Shown here in pieces: positions 34,353-42,345 of a stretch of 64,000 bases of DNA. The position numbers and the translations under genes were made by a program. The notes beneath the pieces are model-generated. The model was not told the origin of the DNA. It worked only from the letters and a program-made list of their open reading frames with translations, and did not search any database. Origin of the DNA: Armatimonadetes bacterium 55-13. Lineage in GTDB: Bacteria; Armatimonadota; Fimbriimonadia; Fimbriimonadales; Fimbriimonadaceae. Each line of letters opens with the position of its first letter. Within the stretch, counting starts at the first letter, position 1. The stretch is from the NCBI GenBank assembly GCA_001898035.1, contig MKRX01000001.1:142282-206281 (forward strand), read 5' to 3'.

Positions 34353-35411
34353 TTAGTCGGCCAAACCCTGTTCCTTCAGAACCGTCTTGTAGTTTTCACG
34401 AGTGATCAGAACACCGTCCGTGTAGGTGATCTTCTCTGGCTCTTTGCCATCCTTGATCCACTTGTACATCATGTCGGCGGTGTCAAACCCGTGGCGCTTG
34501 GCTTGGAGGAGAATCGAACCGAACAGGCCGGTTGGCTGAGCCTTCTTTAAGTCCTCAAGAGCTGCATCGCCGTTGATTCCGATGCCAATGACGTTCTCAG
34601 GCTTGATGTTGAAGGTCTCGGTGGCGCGGACGGCGCCCATGACGGCGGCATCGTTCATGCCACCGATCAGCCAGTGCTTGACGTTCGGGTGCTGGGTGAG
34701 GACAACGCTGGCAGCATCTCGACCGCCAGGGACGTCCGTGGTCTTTTGCGGAGCCTTGTAGATATTGGCGGCGGGGAAGCCCTTGCCGGTCAGTTCCTCG
34801 TAGATGCCTTCGGTTCGCTCTTTGGCGGTGTCCAATTCTTCTCGGGTCACCAGGATCAAGCCGGTCTCTTCGGGCTTCCATCCTCGCTTGGTCATCTCGT
34901 CATAGAGGCCATCGCCCACGCTGTTTCCGATCTTGCGGGCACTGATGCCGAGGTGGTGAACTTCTAAGGGCTTACCATTGGCGTCGATCAACTGGTCGTC
35001 GACGGACATCAGTTTCATGCCCGCTTGGTTGGCCTTGGCGACGATAGCGGTACCGAGTCGAACGTCAGGTGAGCAGATGATGAGGCCCTTCGCGCCCTGG
35101 GTGGCAGCGTTCTCGATCTTGGGCAATACTTGCTCGCCGTCCGTTGCGGCCAGCTTAATCAGTTCAAATCCGTCTTGCTTGGCGGCTTCCTCGGCAAACT
35201 TCCATTCCAATTGGAACCAGGGTTCTTCAGGCTGCTTGACGATGAAAGCGATCTTGATCTTCTCGCCCGAATCTCCACTTGCGCTGGGCGAGTCACCGGA
35301 GCCGGTCGACGACGATCCGGAGTTACAGCCCACGGCCAAGAGGGCTAATGAAAGACCGACAAAGGCCCCGAATAAGAGTCGTCCTCGACGCTTCGTATAT
35401 TTATTTAACAT
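34353..35411 (-). CDS. araF: L-arabinose-binding lipoprotein
   Basis: A 352-residue solute-binding protein. The leader ends in LLAVGC, with Cys29 lipidated, followed by a Ser/Gly linker. E. coli AraF, which is periplasmic and soluble, lacks this anchor. The binding domain follows AraF closely: FIVKQPEEPWFQLEWKFAEE, then GAKGLIICSPD, then HPNVKHWLIGGMNDAAVMG, then GIGINGDAALEDLKKAQPTG. These blocks include sugar-contact positions of AraF, so L-arabinose (perhaps also D-galactose) is the likely ligand. GGAG lies 6 nt before the ATG. Confidence 0.92.
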   Translation of the reverse strand: MLNKYTKRRGRLLFGAFVGLSLALLAVGCNSGSSSTGSGDSPSASGDSGEKIKIAFIVKQPEEPWFQLEWKFAEEAAKQDGFELIKLAATDGEQVLPKIENAATQGAKGLIICSPDVRLGTAIVAKANQAGMKLMSVDDQLIDANGKPLEVHHLGISARKIGNSVGDGLYDEMTKRGWKPEETGLILVTREELDTAKERTEGIYEELTGKGFPAANIYKAPQKTTDVPGGRDAASVVLTQHPNVKHWLIGGMNDAAVMGAVRATETFNIKPENVIGIGINGDAALEDLKKAQPTGLFGSILLQAKRHGFDTADMMYKWIKDGKEPEKITYTDGVLITRENYKTVLKEQGLAD

Positions 35412-35433
35412 TCTTTACTCCAATATCTAACGA

Positions 35434-38400
35434 TCAATCTGTCACGGCGGAGAACTCGTTGTCAACGCTTAGTCGCGCAAGCAGTTCGGTAGCCATGGCG
35501 TGATTGGGGTCCAGTCGCAACACTGCGTCAAGTTGCCCACGGGCGGTTTCTCGATCTCCTCGTCCTGACGCGACCTGAGCCTGTAGGAATCGGGCCGTGT
35601 TTTCCTGCCGTTGCTGGAGATCGTCTTCGAAGAGTAGCATGGTGGGCAAGGACGTAGCGAAATAATCGATCTTCGCTTGAGTGTTTGCGAGATTTTGCGC
35701 GTAGGCCTCTAAATTATCCCGCAATTGGCGAGCTTCTTCGCTCTGCCCAAGCCGTTCCAAGGCGGCGGCGCGGAAGTAGGTGAGTTCGGAGTACAGTCGG
35801 ACACTCATTTCCTGGAAGTCGCATTGGAAGTTTGCCGCTCGGCGCCAATGGCGTTCGGATGCTTCGGTTTCCCCTAGCTCATGAAGGGCGTCGCCCAGGG
35901 CAAGCCATACGTCAGAGGCGTTGGCGAGAAGGTGTCTGGCTTCGCTCAAGTTTTCTGGAGGATTGAGGGCCTTCTCGAAGTGAGATTTCGCCAGTGCGAA
36001 GTCCTTCTCGTCCATGGCCCGATGACCAAGATTGAGTTGGGTGCGGGTGTAAACGCCCAGGGCTTGTCCCTCCCCCCCTTCCCAAGGTTGAAAGCGGCGC
36101 GACGTGAGGATGGGTTCCGCTTCTTCGGGGCGTCCTACCGCGTTGAGCAAGTGACAGAACTCAATCGTCAAATCGTCTCGTTGCGCGACGAGATCCTGGC
36201 GCTTCCTGAGTTCAGCTAACCGGGATTCGGGATCGACGCCGATACGTTTCCACAGTTGGTCTTGCTCGTAGCGAAGCCGGGCATCGTCGGGAGCGGCGGC
36301 GATGGCGGCTTCATAGCAGGCTTTCGCCTTTTCGGCATCGTGGAGGATGTTGAAGGAGCCGATTCCCAGGTTTCGGAGGGCGATGGAATTTGAGGGCTCG
36401 AGACGGGCGGCTCGCTCCCACATGGCGATTCCCTCTTGATGTCGGCGGCGGTCATAGAACCAGTTGCCGAGATAGTAAGGGGCTCGGGCGTCTTCGGGAG
36501 ATCGGCCAACGGCCCACTCGAGGACGATCAGGTCCTCCAAGCGGGCAGGGAAGCAGTAGTCCTTCGGGGCGGATTGGGCGGCGAGGAGCTCTTGACTCGG
36601 ATCCAATCCGATGAGGGCTTGGACATACGCACGGTAGTAGTGAAGGAGCGGTGCGGTGCCATCAGTGGCGGTTGGATTAGCCCGGTCCAGCAAGGAGAGC
36701 GCCTCTTGGTTCAGCCCGGCACGGAGCATATCGATGGCGAGGTCGAATCGCACACCGTTATCGCAAACGATTTCCTCACCCAAGAGAAGTCTTGCCCAGA
36801 AATCGAGAGGATCGTGTTGGAGGACTTCTTTGATCACCGCCTCTGCCTCGTTATCTTTTCCAAGTTTTCGGAGGACAGCGGCTTTGAGATCGGCGGCTCG
36901 GAAGTTGTCGGCATCCTTGCGAAGCGCTCGATTGAGATAGTCGAGAGCAAGGGGCCAGTCGCCTTTCTTACAGGCCAGTTCCCCAAGGGCATGGTAGCCA
37001 GGCGCTTGCCAAGCGGCGTTCCAAACGGACTTGGCGAGGGCATCGAAGGCTTCCTTGTCCTGGCCCAAGAATCGAAGAGCTAGCCCGAGGTTGTAGTAAG
37101 GCTCTCCATCGTATGGGTTGGGATTTCGGGAGGTGGCACGGTCGATGGCGGCCTGAAAGTGGTCACGGGCGGTGGCGAACTCGCCTCTTCGAAATCGATA
37201 GAGGCCCATCGCGTTGTTGCACCGGACGTCACCCGGATCTCGGCGGAGGGCTTCTTGCCAATAGGAAGCGGCGTCACGGGTGGCGTGACGATATTGGTCG
37301 AGGTGTTGACCAATGACGAAAAGTTCGTCCGCAGTGGTGACCTCGGCGGGCATCGGCGGTTCGGTTGCGGGGGGCGATACCTTGGACGGTTCGGGGGTGG
37401 TGGTCTCGTATCGGGCCAACTCTTTCCCGTCGCTTGATTCGACGATGATAACTAGAGGGCCATCTAGTTCTGCTATGGATGCTTGGAACGGCTTGTCCGG
37501 CGCGATGTCAGTCTGCCAGTTTGCGATCTCTGTGTTCTGCCTGGTGACGGTTATCTTTGCGTTGGTCTGGACGCGGGTCGTGACGACACCAATCTTTGCT
37601 CCATTGATGCCAATCGCGGCTTCAACGTTTGCGGATTGGGCGATGCCAATGGCTTGGTAGGGGTACCAGAACTGGCTGAAGGTCTTGGTCTCGCCTGGGC
37701 CGATGAAGGAAAAGTCGGGCTGATTGTCCGTATAGACGCCCGCCATCAGCTCGATGTAGGGGCCATCCTTGTCCGTTAGGTTGCGATCCCACGCATAGCC
37801 GAATTCGTGGTTACCCCATGTCCACTGCTTCTTTCCGGGGGCGATGTGGTGGTCGGCGACGTGGAGCAGCCCGGCTTGCTTGAAGTAGTCGTAGCCACCC
37901 ACGAAGTCTTCCTGGGTTCCCATGCACATGTAGGAAGTGGGGACGGGGATGTTTGCATACCAGGAAAGGTCGTTGGCGGCATAGTCGGGGCTCGTGCCGC
38001 CGCAGGACGGCGGGAGGAAGTGGGTTGGATACTCCTCCTGAGGAACGCCCACACGACCCCGAGCGCCGTAATCCACACCGTAGTAGTGGTCATCACAGAG
38101 GGGGTAGCGGCTGGTCGCGCGCTTGGCGTGGTCGGCAACGGTGTGAACGTCCGGTGGAAAGAACGAGCGGTACGCCTCATGGACGTGGGTGGCAATGTTG
38201 GTCCACCAGAGGAAGGTTTGGACGTAAGGAGTTCGGTTGTAGAGGCGGACTTTGAGTTCTACGACGCTTCGGTCCGGATACAGGCAAACGCCGTGCATCC
38301 CCTTCATCCGGTTCATCGGTTCGTGCTCACTGAGCCAAACGGTCATCGATCCGTCTTCCCCATGTTCGATGAAGACATCGGTGGGCATGAAGGTGGAAGG

Positions 38401-38775
38401 GCGGTGGTGCTGGGGCCAGTTGAATTCGACGCCGCCGGACGCCCAGGGACCGGCAAGACCCACGAGAGCGGGTTTGATGACATGCTGACGGTAGAAAAAG
38501 TCATAGCCGTTAGTCTTGTCTTGTCCTACATGGATGCGTCCGCCGATCTCTGGAAGCATCATCAGGGAAACGAAATCATTCTCGATGACGACGGCGTCCC
38601 AAGCGCGATCCGTGGGGGTTTCGGCGATGCGGTCGACAAAGGGAAGCGGGTAAACGCGACCGCTGCTGCCCTGATAAACCCTTTTTTCCAAAAACATTGG
38701 ATTGGGGTCTGCGGGGGCAGGTTCGTAGGTGGGAAATACGACGGGCTCTCGTCGAACGCGAACTTCACCGTTCAT
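35434..38775 (-). CDS. DUF5107/TPR protein, first gene of the arabinose operon
   Basis: A 1113-residue cytoplasmic protein. The ATG at 38775 (MNGEVRVRREPVVFP) is chosen; a TTG 27 nt upstream lies in the divergent promoter region. Residues 1-400 are the DUF5107 domain (DFVSLMMLPEIGGRIHVGQD, then VEFNWPQHHRPST), which recalls the galactose-mutarotase fold, with His and Trp at positions expected to line a sugar site. About 12 TPR-type repeats follow (YYNLGLALRFLGQDKEAFDA, RNLGIGSFNILHDAEKAKAC). It is the first gene of an operon with araFGH and is divergent from araC, so a part in arabinose or arabino-oligosaccharide metabolism is likely. No biochemical role is known to me. Confidence 0.8.
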   Translation of the reverse strand: MNGEVRVRREPVVFPTYEPAPADPNPMFLEKRVYQGSSGRVYPLPFVDRIAETPTDRAWDAVVIENDFVSLMMLPEIGGRIHVGQDKTNGYDFFYRQHVIKPALVGLAGPWASGGVEFNWPQHHRPSTFMPTDVFIEHGEDGSMTVWLSEHEPMNRMKGMHGVCLYPDRSVVELKVRLYNRTPYVQTFLWWTNIATHVHEAYRSFFPPDVHTVADHAKRATSRYPLCDDHYYGVDYGARGRVGVPQEEYPTHFLPPSCGGTSPDYAANDLSWYANIPVPTSYMCMGTQEDFVGGYDYFKQAGLLHVADHHIAPGKKQWTWGNHEFGYAWDRNLTDKDGPYIELMAGVYTDNQPDFSFIGPGETKTFSQFWYPYQAIGIAQSANVEAAIGINGAKIGVVTTRVQTNAKITVTRQNTEIANWQTDIAPDKPFQASIAELDGPLVIIVESSDGKELARYETTTPEPSKVSPPATEPPMPAEVTTADELFVIGQHLDQYRHATRDAASYWQEALRRDPGDVRCNNAMGLYRFRRGEFATARDHFQAAIDRATSRNPNPYDGEPYYNLGLALRFLGQDKEAFDALAKSVWNAAWQAPGYHALGELACKKGDWPLALDYLNRALRKDADNFRAADLKAAVLRKLGKDNEAEAVIKEVLQHDPLDFWARLLLGEEIVCDNGVRFDLAIDMLRAGLNQEALSLLDRANPTATDGTAPLLHYYRAYVQALIGLDPSQELLAAQSAPKDYCFPARLEDLIVLEWAVGRSPEDARAPYYLGNWFYDRRRHQEGIAMWERAARLEPSNSIALRNLGIGSFNILHDAEKAKACYEAAIAAAPDDARLRYEQDQLWKRIGVDPESRLAELRKRQDLVAQRDDLTIEFCHLLNAVGRPEEAEPILTSRRFQPWEGGEGQALGVYTRTQLNLGHRAMDEKDFALAKSHFEKALNPPENLSEARHLLANASDVWLALGDALHELGETEASERHWRRAANFQCDFQEMSVRLYSELTYFRAAALERLGQSEEARQLRDNLEAYAQNLANTQAKIDYFATSLPTMLLFEDDLQQRQENTARFLQAQVASGRGDRETARGQLDAVLRLDPNHAMATELLARLSVDNEFSAVTD

Positions 38776-38850
38776 TTTCAGATTTTTGCCATGCTTGATC
38801 AAATTTGACCATTGATCGAGCTGTCAAAAACCTATAAAATCTTGCTGCCC
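38776..38850. promoter_or_regulatory. Divergent arabinose operon/araC control region
   Basis: The 75 bp between the two starts contain two direct copies of TTGATC (38795-38800 and 38812-38817) set 17 bp apart, each followed by A/T-rich sequence (TTGACC and CTGTCA). TATAAAAT at 38831-38838 is a good -10 box for araC, with TTGATC as its -35 box. Direct repeats are the expected form of an AraC operator. Confidence 0.45.
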
Positions 38851-39693
38851 ATGCTGAAGGACCGTATTGCCCTCGATTTGCCGTACTATGACGGGTTGCT
38901 GGCGGGGCACCATGTGAAGGAGCCCGGATATGCTTCGCGCCGTGCGGGCGGTACCGACGACTGGCTCTTGGTCTTCACATTGACGGGGCAGGGACGCTTT
39001 GGAAGTTCGCTGGGCGATCTGTTGGTCGATCCGGGGTCGATCACCTTGGTCTCACCAGGAACGCCTCATGACTACGGAACGGCGAAAGGCGCGGAGAGGT
39101 GGGAGATTCTTTGGGTTCACTTCCACCCTCCTGGTGAGTGGTTGGAGTATTTGCACTGGCCCTCGGAAGCCCCAGGCATCGCGACGTTTGAACCGAGCGA
39201 GCGGATGGCAAGGGAGATCGAATCCAGCTTTCGGGAAGTGTTTAGGCTCTGTTTTCAACCAGGCAAACGCCGGCTAGCCGTGGCAATGAACGCCTTGGAG
39301 CGTCTCCTCTTGCTTTGCGACGAGTGTGTTCCCGGCGGCGGGATCGCCTTGGATGAGCGCATTCGCCGAGTGGTGAGCTACATCGAAAATCACCTTCGCC
39401 AAGACCTCAGCCTAGAGGTCTTAAGTCGATTGATCCACCTTTCTGCCTCGCGGTTTGCCCACCTGTTTCGAACAGAGGCGGGCATGTCTCCTCTTCAGTA
39501 TGTGAGTTTGCAGCGGATGAAGCGGGCGGCGACTTTGCTTGAGCGGACGACGCTGAGCGTTTCGGAGATTGCCTCGGAAATTGGCATGGAACCGTTTCAT
39601 TTTTCTTCTCGCTTTAAAGCGCAGACAGGGCAGAACCCACGAAGCTACCGTGCAAGCAGAATGGCCCTGAATCGTCCAAGGAAACTCTCCTAG
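38851..39693 (+). CDS. araC: AraC arabinose-operon regulator
   Basis: A 280-residue AraC protein. The sensor domain resembles E. coli AraC in detail: LLVFTLTGQGRFGS, then DPGSITLVSPGTPHDYG, then ILWVHFHPPGEWLEYLHWP, where E. coli has the same W-x-x-F-P-x-W-x-E-W-L-W-P pattern. Residues 180-280 contain two helix-turn-helix motifs (LSASRFAHLFRTEAGMSP and VSEIASEIGMEPFHFSSRF). It is divergent from the DUF5107-araFGH operon and should control it. The ATG at 38851 is preferred over TTG at 38812, which lies upstream of the -10 box TATAAAAT. The leader would be only a few nucleotides, and no Shine-Dalgarno sequence is seen. Confidence 0.85.
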   Translation: MLKDRIALDLPYYDGLLAGHHVKEPGYASRRAGGTDDWLLVFTLTGQGRFGSSLGDLLVDPGSITLVSPGTPHDYGTAKGAERWEILWVHFHPPGEWLEYLHWPSEAPGIATFEPSERMAREIESSFREVFRLCFQPGKRRLAVAMNALERLLLLCDECVPGGGIALDERIRRVVSYIENHLRQDLSLEVLSRLIHLSASRFAHLFRTEAGMSPLQYVSLQRMKRAATLLERTTLSVSEIASEIGMEPFHFSSRFKAQTGQNPRSYRASRMALNRPRKLS

Positions 39694-39735
39694 GCTTTTT
39701 AATACCTAGGGAAAATTGCTATCTCGGGATTTGAG

Positions 39736-39741
39736 TAGAAT
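39736..39741 (+). promoter_or_regulatory. -10 box of a leaderless promoter (GH36 gene)
   Basis: TAGAAT, then 7 nt (GCGCGCC), then the ATG at 39749. It favours this ATG over the one at 39740, which lies inside the -10 box itself. Confidence 0.5.
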
Positions 39742-39748
39742 GCGCGCC

Positions 39749-42256
39749 ATGAGCCCTTTTCTTGGACTCCTGCTGCTGCAGACTCAAGTTTTTGAGCTGC
39801 AAAAACTGGATCTGACGACCATGACGTGCGGCTGGTATCGGCCCCAGATCAATCGAAGCATCGAGAATAAACCGCTAACTTTAGGAGGCAAAACCTACGC
39901 GCGCGGAATAGGCACGCATGCGAATAGCGTTCTCAACCTCGGGTTAAATGAGGCGACGACGTTCGAGGCGGTAGTTGGGGTGGACGACGAGGCCCAAGAT
40001 AAGGGCTCCGTGGAATTCCTCGTGATCGTGGATGGGGTAACCAGGTGGCGCAGCGGCAAGATGCGCGGTGGGGACAAACCGAAAACGGTGCGCATCGATC
40101 TGAAGGGGGCGAAAACCCTGTCTTTGCAAGCGACGGATGCCGGTGACGGCAGCTATTTCGATCATGCGGACTGGGCGGATGCCCGTATTACAACAAACGG
40201 CCCGGCGCCTATCCCCATGAGAGATCTCCGACCCATCCGCATAGAAACCGCTCACGCCAACTTGAGCCTTTACGTCGACGATGAAGGCCGGTTGTTCCAA
40301 AGGAAATTTGGGGCGAAGAACACCGATACCCAAGAGAGTCAGCTTGCGTTCCCCGTTTCAGGCGATGGGTGGGTTTACCTTCCGGCGTTGGAAGTTGTTC
40401 ACGCCGATGGCAACACTTCGACCGATCTTCGGGTGGTGAAGTACGCGACTTCTGGCGACACGACCCATGTTGAATTGAAGGATCCTCAGTATCCGTTCTA
40501 CGTCGATCTCTACTTCCGCGCCTATCCCGATCAGGATGTGATTGAGACCTGGAACGTGGTTCGGCACGAAGAAAAGGGAACGGTCGTTCTCAATCGATTT
40601 GCCTCCTCCACGGTCGATTTTGGTAAGGGCGAGCATTGGCTGACTCAGTTCCATGGCGCATGGTCGGACGAGGCGAACATGGCTTCTGAGAAGCTGAGCT
40701 ACGGCACCAAGACGATTGATTCGAAACTTGGCGTTCGTGCCCATGAGTTCCGACATCCGTGGTTCCTCCTGTCAAACGGCGGACCGGTCAAGGAAGACGA
40801 GGGAGAGGTGTTTGGTGGATCGCTGGCCTATTCGGGAAGTTTTGCCTTCGACTTCGATGTCGATGCGACGGGGGGGATGCGGGCAATCTGTGGCATGAAC
40901 CCCTTTGCTTCCGCGTACCACCTGAAGACAGGGGAGAAGTTCGAGACCCCGAAAATGGTTTGGGCTTGGAGCAACGCGGGGGCGGGGCAACTAAGTCGCA
41001 ACCTGCAGCAATGGGTTCGCCACGACGTGATTCGGGTGGGCGACCGGCCCCGGTCCATCTTGTTGAACAACTGGGAAGCGACCTACTTCACCTTCGACGA
41101 GAAAAAACTGGTCTCGCTCTTCGAGGGTGCGAAGTCATTGGGTATGGAGTTGTTCCTGCTGGACGATGGCTGGTTTGGCCGCAAATATCCTCGCGACGAT
41201 GACAGCCAGGGTTTGGGAGATTGGACGCCTGACCCTAAGAAGCTTCCCAATGGCATTAAGGCATTAACCGATGCGGCCAAGAAGATCGGTATTCGATTTG
41301 GGATTTGGCTCGAGCCGGAGATGGTCAATCCGCGAAGCGAGCTCTTCGAAAAGCATCCGGATTGGGCAATCCAACAGCCGAAACGCGAGTTGCAACTCCA
41401 GCGAAACCAGCTGGTCTTGGACCTGACTCGGCCCGAGGTCAAGGAGTATGTCTTCCAGGTTGCGGACAAGACGCTGAGTGAGAACCCGGGCATCTCGTAC
41501 GTCAAGTGGGACTGCAATCGGTACCTCACTCAACCAGGATCACCTTTCCTTGGCGCAGATCGTCAGTCGCATCTCTGGATCGATTACACACGAGCGCTTT
41601 ATGAGGTCTTCGATCGACTAGCGAAGAAGCATCCGAACGTGGAGATCATGATGTGCTCGGGTGGCGGTGGCCGCGTGGACTACGGAGCGATGAAGTTTGC
41701 CCACGAGTTCTGGCCGAGCGACCGAACCGATCCGACGAAGCGGATTTTCATTCAGTGGGGTTATTCCTACTTCTTCCCGGCGATCGCGACTTCGAACCAC
41801 GTCACCAATGCGGGCGGGCATTCGCTGAAGTTCACCTTCGACGTTGCGATGAGCGGGCGACTGGGCATGGACATGGATGTCGATAAGCTGACCCCTGATG
41901 AACGCGCGTTCGTGAAGCAAGCGATAGAGACCTACAAGGGGATTCGTGACGTGGTTCAGCTCGGAGAGCAGTACCGATTGGAGTCTCCGTACGACGGGCC
42001 TCGCTCGGCGTTGATGTACCGAAACGGGCAGCGCTCGGTAGCGTTTGTTTATTCGCTCGGCGATTCCAAATCCGGGCCATTGAAGCTTAAGGGCTTGGAT
42101 GAGGCGAAGAGCTATTCGATCAAGGAAATCAATCTTGAGGCCGGTAAGACTGGCTTCGCCGGCAAGGCAACGGGAGCTGACTTGATGCAGAAGGGTTTAG
42201 AGTTACCTGCCCTCAAGCCCAACAGCAGCATGACTCTCGAAATCACCGAGAGCTAA
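39749..42256 (+). CDS. GH36 alpha-galactosidase with N-terminal NPCBM domain, secreted
   Basis: An 835-residue exported enzyme (leader MSPFLGLLLLQTQVFE). Residues 15-155 form an NPCBM/NEW2 carbohydrate-binding domain (KTYARGIGTHANSVLNLGL). The GH36 body follows, with a beta-sandwich and a TIM barrel. Catalytic blocks are YVKWDCNR with Asp588 as nucleophile and WPSDRTD with Asp658 as acid/base. LDDGWFG and EPEMVNP are also typical. It cleaves terminal alpha-galactose from oligo- or polysaccharides. The start at 39749 is supported by a leaderless -10 box. It follows araC by 55 bp with its own promoter and ends in a strong terminator. Confidence 0.9.
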   Translation: MSPFLGLLLLQTQVFELQKLDLTTMTCGWYRPQINRSIENKPLTLGGKTYARGIGTHANSVLNLGLNEATTFEAVVGVDDEAQDKGSVEFLVIVDGVTRWRSGKMRGGDKPKTVRIDLKGAKTLSLQATDAGDGSYFDHADWADARITTNGPAPIPMRDLRPIRIETAHANLSLYVDDEGRLFQRKFGAKNTDTQESQLAFPVSGDGWVYLPALEVVHADGNTSTDLRVVKYATSGDTTHVELKDPQYPFYVDLYFRAYPDQDVIETWNVVRHEEKGTVVLNRFASSTVDFGKGEHWLTQFHGAWSDEANMASEKLSYGTKTIDSKLGVRAHEFRHPWFLLSNGGPVKEDEGEVFGGSLAYSGSFAFDFDVDATGGMRAICGMNPFASAYHLKTGEKFETPKMVWAWSNAGAGQLSRNLQQWVRHDVIRVGDRPRSILLNNWEATYFTFDEKKLVSLFEGAKSLGMELFLLDDGWFGRKYPRDDDSQGLGDWTPDPKKLPNGIKALTDAAKKIGIRFGIWLEPEMVNPRSELFEKHPDWAIQQPKRELQLQRNQLVLDLTRPEVKEYVFQVADKTLSENPGISYVKWDCNRYLTQPGSPFLGADRQSHLWIDYTRALYEVFDRLAKKHPNVEIMMCSGGGGRVDYGAMKFAHEFWPSDRTDPTKRIFIQWGYSYFFPAIATSNHVTNAGGHSLKFTFDVAMSGRLGMDMDVDKLTPDERAFVKQAIETYKGIRDVVQLGEQYRLESPYDGPRSALMYRNGQRSVAFVYSLGDSKSGPLKLKGLDEAKSYSIKEINLEAGKTGFAGKATGADLMQKGLELPALKPNSSMTLEITES

Positions 42257-42258
42257 CG

Positions 42259-42289
42259 AAGGACGCTCCATCATGGAGCGTCCTTTTTT
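42259..42289 (+). terminator. Rho-independent terminator after the GH36 gene
   Basis: AAGGACGCTCCA (42259-42270) pairs exactly with 42274-42285 across a 3-nt loop, followed by a T-run to 42289. Confidence 0.9.
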
Positions 42290-42345
42290 GTCTCTTGTGC
42301 TAAAATGAACGCGCGTACAGTGGCTAATGTGAGGCTACCGACCGA

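Noticed and set aside
37807-38808. Open frame of 333 codons on the plus strand
   Set aside because: Antisense to the DUF5107 domain and would run through the araC-DUF5107 control region.
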